64,000 nt of DNA from Astragalus membranaceus (GCA_039519185.1 CM076851.1:47226751-47290750); one strand, 5' to 3'. Shown: positions 33,304 through 47,380, counted from the stretch's first letter. Made by a program: numbers and translations. The notes: generated from the sequence alone by a model not told the origin.

Positions 33304-34893
33304 GGCTAAATAGCACTTTTGGTCCTTTATGTTTGCCCCAGATTTCACTTTGGTCCTTTATCTTTTTTTGGGTCCGTTTTGGCCCCTCATGTTTCGTTTT
33401 TGTTTCATTTTGGTCCCTCACGTTAGTTTTGACTAACGGACGCCGCGCTGCCAGTTAACTGCTGACGTGGCGTCCTCAATTCATTAAATGACGTGGCACA
33501 CTAATTTCCACATCAGCAATTCTTTTTTTAAAACATAAAACAATAAAACATAAATAAAACATAAAACAATAAAACAAACATAAAATCAAAAACATAAAAA
33601 TCTAAAACAGAATTTCTGGAAAAACTGAAAAATCAAGTTGCTAAAAACATAAAACTGAAAATTAAAATGGAACATAAAACTGAAAACACAAAACAATTCA
33701 ACCTAGAAAAGAAGAACATCAAAAAACCAACATCAAATGAAGAACAACGATTTCCAGCAACACCAACACTAACATCAAACGAAGAACAACGATTTCCAGC
33801 ATTTAACATCTTCAAACCCAGAATTTTTCCACTGCGCTTTCTTTCGTTTTCCAAAACATTCAACATCTTCTCCATTAATTGAATCTAGTGATTTAGGCAA
33901 CCATTTTGTTTGATCTTGGATGGGTTTTGATCGCAAGAAAGAGGTCTAAAGAAGCCCTAAATCAATTTCGTAAAACAATGAGTTTCTGGCTTTTCGCCAT
34001 TGATGCAGAGTTGCAGTTTCAATTTAGTTTCAGTTTGGTCCTCTACGTTTTCTTTTAGTTTCAGTTTGGTCCTCTACGTTTTCTTTTAGTTTCAGTTTGG
34101 TCCCTTATATTTTTTAAACGAAGAACAGATCTGGATTTCTTCCATTAAAGCAATTAAAGCAATTTTGTTCTTCCATTAAAACACTAAAGCAATTTTGTTC
34201 TTGCATTAAAGCAATTTTGTTCTTCCATAAAGCAAATTCAGAAATGCAAACCCAAAACAAACCCAAAAATGCAAATCTAACATTAGAATCTTCAATCAAA
34301 AAACCCATTTCAGATCTTCGTTTTCTCTCTTCTCAAAACGAAGAAACAGAACAACGAACCAACGAACCAGATCTGCAAAAACGAAAACGAAATGGGTTTA
34401 ACAAAAACGAAAACGAAGAAAAACTGAGAAGAACAAAATGGGTTTAACAAAACGAAAACGAAATGGGTTTAACAAAAACGAAGAACAACGAACCAGATCT
34501 GCGAAAACGAAAACGAAAACGGGAATGGTTTTTGATTTTGTTTTGATGTTATTAGTTTTAATGTTATTAGGTGTTTGATCTGAGAATGGTTTTTGATTTT
34601 GTTTTGATGTTATTAGTTTTAATGTTATTAGGTTTTTGTTTAATTCTATTTTATGTTTTTATAATTTTAAAAACTTAATTGATTATGTGTAAAATAATAT
34701 TAAATTAAATAATATATTTTGAGACGCCACGTCAGCAGTTAACTGCCAGCGTGGCGTCCGTTAGTCAAAACCAACGTGAGGGACCAAAATGAAACAAAAA
34801 CGAAACATGAGGGACCAAAACGGACCAAAAAAAAGATAAAGGACCAAAGTGAAATCTGAGGCAAACATAAAGGACCAAAAGTGCTATTTAGCC
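33304..34893 (+). mobile_element. Mutator-like non-autonomous element with about 170-bp TIRs
   Basis: GGCTAAATAGCACTTTTGG at the left end is matched by its reverse complement at the right. Similarity runs about 170 bp inward, ending near GACGTGGCGTCC/GGACGCCACGTC (about 33475 and 34725). The flanks TTTTAAAAA and TTTTAAAAG agree at 8 of 9 positions, fitting a 9-bp duplication. The interior is low-complexity AACGAAAACGAA and GGTCCTCTACGTTTTC repeats with no transposase. Confidence 0.8.
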
Positions 34894-35111
34894 TTTTAAA
34901 AGCTAGCATAAGTGAGGGTGTGGGTAACCTTATACCCTTACTCTCTTCTTTATTTCTAATCAAACCCCTCTCTATCTATTAATCTTTCAAAACCCCACTC
35001 TTATCAAAAATTAATTTAACACTCAATTAATAATATTATTAATCAAGTACTAAATTAAATTAATTAGGTTAAACGTCGAAATAATTAAAATAATTATTTC
35101 GGGATGTTACA

Positions 35112-35352
35112 CATGCCACCATGAGACTTGTCAATGCAAAGCTTGTCACAAGCCATCCAACGAATTCCTTTACCAGTTGCACCACTTCCACCCCACCAAA
35201 AACCATTAATAAGACTCTCGATTTCATCTCCAAGAGATGACGGTAAAAGAAACAAGCTCATGAAGTAAGTGGGAATGGATTGCAAAACAGATTTTATGTT
35301 GACCTCCTTACCAGCCTTGGATAGGGAACGACCACCCCAAGAATTGATCTTC
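35112..35352 (-). pseudogene. LINE reverse transcriptase C-terminal fragment
   Basis: The minus strand reads SWGGRSLSKAGKEVNIKSVL, SIPTYFMSLFLLPSSL and FWWGGSGATGKGIRWMACDK, the classic region just after the reverse transcriptase domain of plant L1-type LINEs. It is cut at the gypsy LTR edge. Nothing upstream or downstream of the LINE remains nearby. Confidence 0.88.
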
Positions 35353-36221
35353 TATTGATATTTCATATTTATCAAAAACATTCACTAATTCATATTACTA
35401 AATATAAATATGTCAAAGTTATCTATTCGCCAAAAAAATATGTCAAGGTTATCTTTAGTTAATATAATTTTTTAGTTTCTAGCTTTAAGTTTCAACTTTT
35501 GTGGTTTTTAGTTTTGAACTTAGGGTTAAATTTGTTTTCAGCTCCTAGGTGTTTTTAGTCCCTGATAAGTTTTCTTTGATTTTTAGCCTCTAACTACTTA
35601 TATTTCCGTTGGCATTTTTGGTCTCTAGCGTTGTCATTAAGTGAATATTGACGTGGCTAAGGGAACGTCATGTTGGATAAGCCACATTCATATTTTTGCT
35701 TACTAGATTTCTTTTTTATAATAAAAATATAAACTAATTAAAATCAAAACTTCAATTAAACTACAACAGACATGTTACCCCTGCTACAACGTGTACTCCA
35801 AGACTTGTCCCCTTGGAAATTGAAGAGTCTTCTAGCAAAACACACTCAGATGGGGGAGTTATAGTTTGGGCCAAGTGTTACAAATGGATGAGAAAGGATT
35901 TACGAAGGTCCGGAAGTTTAGTTCCGGACGGATACAGAATCAAAGTACCGAGTGTTGTTTCTTGGCAGACACCCCTTTAAATGATTATTTTAACTCGTCC
36001 GAAATGTATCCGTACCAATACGGATTTAAAGTCCTGAACCTACAAAAATACTGCATTCATGTAAGGCAGATATATATACGCAGTTCGTGTATAAAATAAG
36101 GCAACCTAAATTCATCCTATAAAATAAATACCAAAAAAATATTAATTACTTACTAGCATATGAGTACAACACAAACGAGTTACAGAGTTAAAAAAAAACA
36201 TTGTCATATAAAAACAAATAA
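35353..36221. other. Gene-free repeat-rich region
   Basis: No host gene. It includes text like that of common legume TIR elements (GGTCTCTAGCG...GACGTGGCTAAGGG, about 35615-35665). From 35900 there are TCCGGAAG and TTCCGGAC motifs that recur at 37060-37200, probably the two arms of the element holding the PMD-like relic. Ends and TSD not resolved. Confidence 0.4.
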
Positions 36222-36990
36222 CTACTGTGTCTGCCGCCCTCTCCTCTGGTAGACACGGACATACTTCCTAACTCCTCGCGTGAATGGCCTCACCATAGAC
36301 TTCAGCCTATCGAGTATGGTCCACGGCCCGGTCTGCCTCGGAATCCTCCCCTCAAGCTGCCCCTCCGTCTCATCAAACAGCTCCATCATGGGGTAAAATA
36401 ATAAAACTAAAATAAAATGCATACCATTCTAGCATCTTCAACATCCGACATGGGGTAATTTTCCGGCTTTAGGATGGGTGGGAGACTCTCATATACCAGG
36501 CAAAGTATCCCTCAACAGTGTCTGGGAGGCTATCAGCTACACATTGACCACGTGGAATAAGATGGTCGTTGAAATTTGCCTACATAACGTTAGACTCCTC
36601 ATGGGTAACAGGCGCCGTAGATAGGTAAAACCGATCTGTCATCTGGACCACGGGGGGAACGGGATTGTGGTGCTGATGTGGAGGGTCTGGATGTAGAGGG
36701 CTCACCAGCTGGGGCAGCAACATCAACAGCAACAGGATCTAGACCAGCTAAGTCAGTAGCTACACTATCAGCAACATTTTGCTGAATATCATCATACTAA
36801 ATAGCAGCATCAGCATCAGCATATGGTGGGTCTTCAACATACACCCCGGTCTGTCTGCCCCCGCCCGTGTCCACGCCACGTCCACGCATCGGCATATGTG
36901 CATTCCTATTGCAAATGAAGCCGTAGGACGCACCCTTTCATCATCGTCATGTGCATGTCTAGAAGAACCACCTCCCCTAGTCTTTGCCAT
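36222..36990 (-). pseudogene. PMD (MAIN-like) domain transposon gene, degenerate
   Basis: The minus strand starts MAKTRGGGSSR with an acidic/basic stretch and VRPTAS. After frame breaks it continues with pieces like PRGQCVADSLPDTVEGY and FAWYMRVSHPSL. I recognise this as the plant mobile-domain (aminotransferase-like/MAIN) family carried by some Mutator-type elements, often annotated in legumes as long-form phosphatase 7 homologues. Several stops and frameshifts are present and no catalytic function is expected. Confidence 0.6.
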
Positions 36991-38784
36991 CCCTACAAAA
37001 AACATTAAACATAAATTAATTTCCCAAATACAAAACTAGAAGTTCTTAGGGCCATTCGTTAATTTAGATCCGAAACGGTTCAGAATTTTATTTTCGGACT
37101 TACCTTTTGAAAAACCAACAACGTGTGGTTCGAAACTTTGAGAACGAACCAGTCTGGAAATTTAGATCCGGACTATGTAAAAAACACGGGTCCGGAAATA
37201 AAGTACTGAATCATGCAAAGATGCAGAAAAAAAATTGAACGACAGTGAGGGAGAAGAGTAGCATACCTGTATGGTGTGAATGCGAGAGTGAGGGAGAAGA
37301 GTGCGACATAGGTGGAGCTTCACAATGTGAGAGTGAGGTGAAGAGGAGAGGAATGCGAGAGAGAGAGAGAGATTGTGAAAGAGGGGGAGGGGTTCGCTGG
37401 TTTAGGGATTGGAATGGGGGGGTGTGAGAGAGGGAGAGTATCATAAAGGTTTTAATGAAGGAGGGGTATTTTGGGGATATTAGGTGGTTGGAGGTGTCTA
37501 GTGAGTAGGGAGGGGGTTGTAAGAAGTATGGCCCAACCTAATATCCCATAAAATATTGGAAAATATGAAGTGGGCTCCCTTCTCTTATCCAATGGGCCAA
37601 ATTGTGAGCCACGATTACAACCCATAAGGAATAGATGAGTCTCCGATTCACCATACAAATAAGATCACTGTGGACTCAAAAGTAACAACAACAAAGAAGG
37701 TTAAAGCCTAAGCAGAAAAAAGGGAAAGTCATTGCCTTGGAGGTGAGTTCGCAAGAGGACTCAAGAGGTTATTCAAAAGGCAGGGAAAATGTGGGAGCTT
37801 GGTAAGAAATTGGGCCTATACGCAAATATGGAAAATGTAGTAATCCGAAACCTAATTAACGAAATTGTTAGACCCTTGATTCTTTTCGTGTCTTGAGGTT
37901 TTTCTTATTGTCTCAACATGACTCCGAAACCTAATTAACGAAATTGTTAGACCCCTGATTCTTTTCGTGTCTTGAGGTTTTTCTTATTGTCTCAACATGA
38001 TTGAGAGGGGAGTCTATATGCAAGGTGTCATGTAGTTCTTTTTGTATTTTACTCAAAAATAAAATGACTAGCAGTCAAATATATAAACAGTGTGCCCATT
38101 TTCTTCTATAAGTATGATTGCATTCTATGTACTATCACTAAGGACTTTGGTTAAACTCAAAGAGACCCTAACCATCTTATTCAAGTGCTCTTGGGTGTGC
38201 AATTGCTTTGTTTAATGGCGCATTGTTTTTCCATCAAAAAATGGTGCATTTTTTTTTAAATTCCTAATTATTGAGTTCATAAATCACATAAAATTTCGCA
38301 AAATGATTTGAAGAGCATTTTGTATCTCTTAAGCGTTATTTTTAAAAAGAAAATTATAATTTATTATTATGAACTTACAATTGAAATTTTAGTTACATTC
38401 GCACATTAAATTGATATATGTTTAACAAGCATCATGCCATTAATTTTACATTATGATGAACCAGAAAATATAGTTTCCTTTTTGCTCCTAAACATGAAAA
38501 TGATATTTGCACAGGTAATGTTTTCCTCATATAAATCTATAGAAAAAATGCTAGATGTTATGAGAGATTTTTGCAAAAGAGAGAAGAATGATATGTGGCA
38601 GCATAAAAAACACTCACAAATCGTAACTACCCACTATCTCATGTATTGTTAACAAGTTGTTGACCAATCAAATACCCTATTTTTATGCATTATTCTCTTT
38701 CTTGCAAAACAGATAGCGATGCTCAAATCTATAGGGAAAGAAGAGGAACGTGTGACTTTAAGGACTCAAAATGTTTCTTTGTAA
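36991..38784. other. Gene-free region with a 79-bp tandem duplication
   Basis: No gene recognised. Two copies of a 79-bp block (from 37844 and 37923, ending about 38000) begin TCCGAAACCTAATTAACG and differ at about one position. The rest is AT-rich; the GA-rich frames at 37211-37444 are low complexity. Confidence 0.5.
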
Positions 38785-38880
38785 AGGAATGGTAAATTTA
38801 AAACTCACAACCGAAAAAACTATCTCGTTAAATGATGTTCTCCACGTGCCTGATATGAGTTATAACTCGGTGTCAAGGTT
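38785..38880 (+). pseudogene. Copia polyprotein scrap
   Basis: Reads LKLTTEKTISLNDVLHVPDM and then SYNSVS. The LNDVLHVPDM pattern is the segment between protease and integrase in copia polyproteins. It is under 100 bp and nothing else of the element is present. Confidence 0.6.
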
Positions 38881-38920
38881 ATTTTTGAAACCTTGGTAAC
38901 CAAATTGACCAATTTTTTTT

Positions 38921-39827
38921 GGTCTAAATACGTTTTTACACCCTGTAAATAGGGGGTGTTTTGCTTTTACCCCCTGTAAAATTTTTTTTTAAAAAAAACA
39001 CCTTGCAAAATTCACTTTTTTGCTTTCAGTCATTCTGTTAGCCAGACGTTACAAAAACGTCTATGTGGCTAACATATATCTGGGTTGGCTTTTTTTTTTC
39101 TTTTCTAATTTTTTTTATATTGACTGGGACACTTCACCACACCACACTTTCCGTCCACCACCACACCCACTTGCGCTCCCTTCACACCTTGATGTCTGTC
39201 TTCCCCTCCCTCCGTTCACACCAGATCTGCCATCACCGTCGCCTCCTCTCTCACAGCCACCCTCTTCGTCACTTCCACACTCTCACAAACCCTCGCCGTC
39301 ACTGTCTTCCCCTCCCTCTGTTCACGAATCTCGCCCCATCGTCCCTCCGTCTCCGTTCGCATCGTCAACCACCCCACACCACCGTCTCTCTCAGTCGTTC
39401 CCTCTCTCAATCACCGTCTCTTTCTCTCTCCCTGAAACTTCCCTCTCTCTCCACGAAATTTTCAAAATTTCTCTCTCTCGTAGAAGAAACAAGAAACCGC
39501 AAGCCACCACGACCACCACAGAAAAGGGGAGAAGAAGATCTCACCACAGCCACCATTTTCGCGAAGCCTCGTCCCCCTTTTGCCAGATCTGTTCCCCTTT
39601 TGCCGCCGTAACCCTTCCACCATAAAAACGAAACGAACCCAGAAAAAGGGAGAAGAAGATCTCACCACAACCACCTCTCACCACCACCGAAACTGTCACC
39701 TCCCCCCTCTCCATTTTTGTCGTTGGCGGCGGCGAGCACCACCACCATCACAACCACTCCCTCAGATTTCTCTCTCTCAATACTCCCTCCCTCAGATTTC
39801 TCTCTCTCAATACTCCTCTCTCTCGTT

Positions 39828-39878
<51 letters not shown>

Positions 39879-40136
39879 TCTCTCCCCCGTAGATTTCTCT
39901 CTCTCAATTAATTAAAATTAATTAAAATAAAAACTAATGACATGGCAGCCCAGTCAACATTAAAAAAAATTAGAAAAGAATAAAAAATGCCACATAGACG
40001 TTTTTTGTAACGTCCATCTTAACAGAATGACTGAAAGCAAAAAAGTGATATTTGCAAGGTGTTTTTTAAAAAAAAAATTGCAGGGCGTAAAAGCAAAACA
40101 CCCCCTATTTGCAGGGGGTAAAAACGTATTTAAACC
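38921..40136 (+). mobile_element. TIR element (Mutator-like) inserted in a SINE tail
   Basis: The ends GGTCTAAATACGTTTTTAC and GTAAAAACGTATTTAAACC are inverted, and similarity extends about 150 bp (to about 39070 and 39985), including TTTCAGTCATTCTGTTA/TAACAGAATGACTGAAA. The flanks are T runs, so a 9-T duplication is consistent but not provable. The interior is CT-rich with a microsatellite at 39831-39877; the 201-codon frame through it is low complexity. No transposase. Confidence 0.75.
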
Positions 40137-40280
40137 TTTTTTTTTTGTAAATCAATGTATCCTCCACGTGACTGTAGAGACTAATCCTTCGAGGTATCTG
40201 AGAACCATTTAAGCGGTTGACCTCTCCCAACAAATGGTTTTCCATACATACCAACCAGGAATCAAACCCAAGACCAAATG
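40137..40280 (-). mobile_element. SINE (minus strand) with 14-bp TSD
   Basis: On the minus strand the element has a B-box-like GGGTTTGATTCCTGG, then GGTTCTCAGATACCTCGAAG and GTCACGTGGAGGATAC, and a poly(A) tail. The TSD ACCAAATTGACCAA (38899-38912) and ACCAAATTGAACAA (40281-40294) flanks SINE plus TIR element together, with one mismatch. The TIR element therefore inserted into the A tail of an older SINE. Confidence 0.8.
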
Positions 40281-40651
40281 ACCAAATTGAACAATTTGAA
40301 TCCAGGCATTCGGTGCTTACTAAGTACTAAGAGGTCTCTTGTGTGGTACGCATTTGGCACCTCATTTAGGCGCTTTGTGCTCTGTCTCAGATCTTTCAAG
40401 GTATGTTCCAAGGTTTCAAGGTTTCTCCCAAATTATTATTTGCTCTTTTATTCCCCTTATCCTTGAAACTTTTCTTACTTATTAATATAGTAAGTTATTA
40501 ACTCCAAATAATTTACATGCAAAAGTAAAATAAATAACAAATAGGTCACAAAAATAAAATGGATACTATAGAGTCAAACTGGCATAACAAAAAATATTTT
40601 ACAAGTTATTTAACACACTTAATCCTTTCATCCAATAGCAAATGTTCTCCA

Positions 40652-43221
<2,570 letters not shown>

Positions 43222-44184
43222 TAGACAAGTGATAAGAATTCACAACACTAAAATGATTAGTGAGGTGCAAATGAAGAGACAGAAATGGTTAAACTTAATT
43301 ATATTACAACTAATTAAATATTCCCCTATCACAATCAAATAAATTAATCATATATATTTACATCCTAAATTTCAAACCAAAAAGCGCGTAGAACTACTAA
43401 TATAATTCCATGGATATACTTAATTGAGGAGATTGTTAGCTAAATTCCAAACTGATATGAACAAATTATATATAGCGACAAACACTTAAAATTAGCATTT
43501 CCTCGACGCGCAAGTTAGACATGATTACTAAAAGGATTTGAAGCATTCACAGATCCAAAAAGATTTATTAGTGGGGAAAAAATATTTATAATTTTTTTTC
43601 AAAAAAACAGTATCGGTTTTTACCAGATACATAATTATATGACAAAATACCTCAAAATATCAAAATTTCTATAAATTATATACAAAGTAAAAAGATAAAA
43701 TTAGTATTAATTTATTCACTTTTTTATGTAAATTTCTATATTTATTTAAAAAAACTATCTTATAAGTCAAAATAATGCATCTAGTGGGAGCAATTAGCTG
43801 AACTTAGATTTGTCTCTAGTTTCACGTCTATGAAATCTTTCCGCATTAAATGTTTTTATTTAATGTTAAACATTTAATTATAGAGCTAGAGACAAATTTT
43901 ATTTTATTTTTAGGTCAAAATAATGTTTTTATTTTCGTATGTTAACTAAAAATAAAATAAAATTTGTCTCTAGCTCTATAATTAAATGTTTTTCATTTAC
44001 TACTACTGTGATTAAGTGTTATCGAGGCTGATTCAATTTTATTTTTTCCATCACGAATTTTTGTTGCTATTTCAACTTCTGATTATGATAAATAGAGAAA
44101 ATTGTCTATTCCATTTAATAAGACCTTTTGCAAATATTGAGGTATATGGAGTTATTATTTTGTTATCAAAATATCTTTAATTGT
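43222..44184. other. Upstream region of the minus-strand kinase
   Basis: No gene seen. AT-rich, presumed promoter side of the kinase. It contains a perfect 44-bp inverted repeat, 43870-43913 against 43946-43989. Confidence 0.5.
43870..43989. repeat. Perfect 44-bp inverted repeat
   Basis: The arms begin ACATTTAATTATAGAGCTAG and pair without a mismatch across a 32-bp loop. It may be a small foldback element; no TSD was found. Confidence 0.9.
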
Positions 44185-44376
44185 TGTTGCAATTGTTAGG
44201 AATTAGTTAGGTTTTAGTTTGTTTGTTAAGCTCTATATATAGAGCATCTTGTACCCACATTTAGCATCTTTTTTCAATCAATATGATTCCATTTGAGAAA
44301 TTCTCTCAATCAAACTCTTTAGCATATTTCAAATATGAGGAGAAACTTCATCTCTATGATCCTGTAATTTCTAACA
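44185..44376 (+). repeat. 5' LTR of the small element
   Basis: Contains CTCTATATATAGAGC, a palindromic TATA region, about 45 bp in, and ends in TTCTAACA. The ATG of the long ORF lies at 44283, inside this LTR. Confidence 0.75.
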
Positions 44377-45386
44377 TGGTATCAAAGCGATACCATTGCG
44401 CAAGTTACAGCGATCTTGAAGATGAAGAAGACGAAACAGATTTAGCATATGAATCAGAAGTAGAAGAAGAGTTTTCGGATCCTAACAAAATGGAGTATGA
44501 TTCAGTTTCTGAAACAGTGGAAAACAGTTTCACTTTCAATCAAGATTCAGATACAGTTTGTGTGGATCCAAAAATTACAATCAAACCAGAAGTTAAAGAT
44601 GAAGAAAAATTTCAAAAGATCGAAAGTGAGTTCTTCGATTCCAATTCTGAAATCGATTTTCTACTTTTCAAGAAGATTCTTCTTGCTTCACCAGATTCCG
44701 TTCGCACTTCGCACACGGAGTTAGCCTTTGCATCTAATCTGTTACGTCATCTTCGCTTGGAGTTTGGGAACCTTCCATCGCCAACAGCAATTTCGTTATC
44801 GGAGACAATCGTCTTCGCAAAACCTTCAAGATTCTCATTCTTCTCCTTCGATCCAGGCGGAGCTTCGAAAGACACCGGTTACATTGTGCGATGCTCTGAA
44901 CTCGTGTTGGATCCACTGTCTACATCAGTTCGCGTTTTGGTTTCGTTTCTGTTGAGCACGGATCTGATTGTGGAGGCATTGTTTGCAGATCTGATATTTG
45001 CAAAGCTTCCCAAACATAGGATTCACGTCTTCGATCCCGGTGGAAGTCACGCCATCGACGACTTCGCTGTTGTACGTCATCTGTTTGATGTGGCACTGAC
45101 AATGAAGGAAGTAGACGAGTTGGTTTTCACCGATCCGATCTCTCCAACACTCCTAGAAGATTTGATTCTCGTTTTCGATCCCGGTGGAAGTTACATGATT
45201 GGCGACTATTTCACTGGTGTTCATCATCCTCCGTTTCTTTTGGTGGTGCTCGTATTCTCATGCTCAGTTTCCGTTTCGTCTTCGCTGTCGTTCACTTTCT
45301 CTCTGTTCGTGTTCTCTGGTTTTAGTGGCGTTCGTGTTTCTGAAATTTCAGATAGAGACGACCCTACAAAAAAAATTGCCCCTTAG
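44283..45386 (+). CDS. Unknown 367-residue protein with FDPGG repeats
   Basis: The frame opens at an ATG inside the 5' LTR, crosses the primer site without a stop and continues to 45386. The last dozen codons belong to the CACTA insertion. Before that insertion the frame would have met a TGA about 10 codons further on. I do not recognise the protein. The N-terminal third is very acidic (DLEDEEDETD...EVEEEF). The middle and C-terminal parts are hydrophobic and hold three copies of FDPGG(A/S), encoded at about 44848, 45031 and 45175. A C-terminal hydrophobic run (about residues 318-350) could be a membrane segment. It could be a captured host fragment, a diverged gag, or a chance frame. Confidence 0.4.
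   Translation: MIPFEKFSQSNSLAYFKYEEKLHLYDPVISNMVSKRYHCASYSDLEDEEDETDLAYESEVEEEFSDPNKMEYDSVSETVENSFTFNQDSDTVCVDPKITIKPEVKDEEKFQKIESEFFDSNSEIDFLLFKKILLASPDSVRTSHTELAFASNLLRHLRLEFGNLPSPTAISLSETIVFAKPSRFSFFSFDPGGASKDTGYIVRCSELVLDPLSTSVRVLVSFLLSTDLIVEALFADLIFAKLPKHRIHVFDPGGSHAIDDFAVVRHLFDVALTMKEVDELVFTDPISPTLLEDLILVFDPGGSYMIGDYFTGVHHPPFLLVVLVFSCSVSVSSSLSFTFSLFVFSGFSGVRVSEISDRDDPTKKIAP
44377..44389 (+). other. Primer-binding site (tRNA-Met type)
   Basis: TGGTATCAAAGCG directly follows the LTR. It is also read as codons (MVSKR) by the ORF that crosses it. Confidence 0.8.
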
Positions 45387-46031
45387 CGACGGAAATTAGC
45401 GAGGGACTAATGTTCCCTCGCAAAAACTGGAATTAGCGACGGAATTTACGAGGGAATAGGGGCTGTCGTATTTTTGAGAATTAGCGACGGAATTTTGAAA
45501 ATTAGCGACGGAAATTTTGAAAATTAGCGACGGAATTTCAGTCCCTCGCTAATTTTTGACAGTTTTCAGATGATGGGACTCAGTGCAGGTATTTAGCGAC
45601 GGAATTTCAGTCCCTCGCTAATTTCTGACAGTTTTCAGATGATGGGACACAGTGCAGGGGTTGGTTAATGTGCATAAATTAGCGACGGACAGTTCCGTCG
45701 CTAATTCCCTCGTAAATTTTTTTACTTTTTTTTCTTTAAATCCGTTTACACCCTCACTCTTCTTTCTCACTCACAACACCCTCACTCTTCTCCTCTCCTC
45801 TTCACCCTTCCTCTTCCCTTCCTCTTCCTCTACTCTCCACCACCACACAACCACCACCACCACCACCATCACCACCATACAACCAACCTACGGCCTACTC
45901 TCCCCTTCCTCTTCCTCTACTCTCTCTCTCACCTACAAACCCTAACCCACCACCACCGGAGCTACTCTCCCCTTTCCCTCTTCTTCTCTGCACCTTCTTC
46001 CACCACACCACCACCACCGGAGCTCCTCATC

Positions 46032-46072
<41 letters not shown>

Positions 46073-46448
46073 GATTTCCCCTTTCCCTATTCTTCTCTCC
46101 ACCTTCTTCCACCACACCACCACCACACAACCACCACCACCCCCACCACCACAACCCCCACAACCACAAAATTAATAATATAATAATTTTTTAACAGTAT
46201 TAATAACAAATATATAAAAAAAAACAAGTCATTCAGCACTGGACACGTGTCAGTTTTTTTTTTGAAAAACTGCAGTCATTAGCGAGGGAATTAGCGAGGG
46301 AAAATTCCCTCGCTAATCCCAGTAGCGAGGAGGGAATTAGCGAGGGAACCAGTCCGTCGCTAATTCCCTCGCAAATGACCATTAGCGACGGATTTTGGTC
46401 ATTTTGCGAGGGAAATTTCTGTCGCTAATAACCAATTTTTTTGTAGTG
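45362..46448 (+). mobile_element. CACTA (En/Spm) non-autonomous element, 1087 bp
   Basis: The right end is TTTTTTTGTAGTG and the left is CCCTACAAAAAAA (one base off the usual CACTAC). The 3-bp duplication CGA is on both sides (45359-45361 and 46449-46451), as CACTA elements make. Subterminal regions are dense in TTAGCGACGGAA and TTAGCGAGGGA in both orientations, the expected transposase-binding repeats. The interior is CCACCACCA and CT-rich with no transposase. Confidence 0.9.
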
Positions 46449-46923
46449 CGAAGAGATGGAAGAATGGTGACTAGTTTCGTTTGGAATCTAGAATCTTCTG
46501 TTGTTTGTGGTACTATGAGCGTGGAAGAGAGTGGTGCTGTGAGCATGGAAGAAAGTTGAATAGTGATGAGCATTTCAGCATTTGTCCGCCGTTTCAAAAC
46601 TTGTAATGCTACAAGAGCAATTAAGGGCAAAGTTGGAAATGTGGAAAAAGGAAAACCCTAGACCTAATGAGCCCAAGTTCCAACGGAAACAAAGCTGGTT
46701 GCATATCGGGCCATATACATTGAGGTTTTGCCTATTGAATTAGGCCCAGATTGTTGTTTTGTGTTCTTAGTTTTTTTTTTGTTAGTTGCTCCCATCATTT
46801 TTTTTCCCTCTTTTTTTGTTCTCTTTATTTTAGTGCTTGAAATAATTCTTGTATTTCAAGTTGATGTGGTGTTCCCACTATCAGCCTGAGGGAGGCTATT
46901 AGAAATAATAGTTAGTTAGGGGT

Positions 46924-47119
46924 TGTTGCAATTGTTAGGAATTAGTTAGGTTTTAGTTTGTTTGTTAAGCTCTATATATATATAGAGCATCTTGTACCCA
47001 CATTTAGTATCTTTTTTCAATCAATATGATTCCATTTGAGAAATTCTCTCAATCAAACTCTTTAGCATATTTGAAATATGAGGAGAAACTCCATCTCTAT
47101 GATCCTGTAATTTCTAACA
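46924..47119 (+). repeat. 3' LTR of the small element
   Basis: Near-copy of 44185-44376, ending TTCTAACA. It is preceded at a short distance by a purine-rich CCTGAGGGAGG (about 46885-46895) that may be part of the polypurine tract. Confidence 0.75.
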
Positions 47120-47380
47120 TCTTCATCGGGATCGGGTAAGAGGTAGGGTAATAAGACCATCCCGAATGAAGCACCTATCATTTAAGTGTTTAAATGGACT
47201 TCACATGTTCATGTTACTCTTTTATATGTTTTTAATATTATTACCTAATCTTACCTTTTCAATATGTCCTAGATTTTGGTTTATCAGCAAAGAAAAATTC
47301 AACAGACCCAATCAACTTCCCCCACATAACCAAAGCGCCGGGCCCATCACACCACTATTCTCTCAACAACAGTTTATCTT

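Larger units (their letters stand above)
32087..35111 (-). mobile_element. Minus-strand gypsy LTR (solo or fragment), with a nested TIR element
   Basis: On the minus strand, 35111 begins TGTAACATCCCGAAATAAT, the start typical of the chromovirus LTRs in this window. The far end near 32160 has TTTTCCTAACCTTCCGTAATGATAT, resembling the TTTCCTAACCCTTCTATAATGATAT stretch in the other chromovirus LTR. No gag-pol is attached. The terminal CA is not found, so the piece is probably cut at the Copia junction. A TIR element (33304-34893) interrupts it. Confidence 0.6.
44185..47119 (+). mobile_element. Small non-autonomous LTR retrotransposon with an LTR-initiated ORF
   Basis: Short LTRs (44185-44376 and 46924-47119, about 195 bp) start TGTTGCAATTG and end TTTCTAACA. 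They are about 97% alike, differing mainly by an extra TATA in a TA run. A primer site follows the first LTR. The interior encodes no known retroelement protein. A CACTA element (45362-46448) is nested inside, so the original interior was about 1.4 kb. The LTR left edge could extend to about 44161; no matching TSD was found. Confidence 0.75.

Noticed and set aside
39020..39625. 201-codon Ser/Pro-rich ORF
   Set aside because: It begins in the TIR of a non-autonomous element and is CT-rich low-complexity sequence with overlapping alternative frames.
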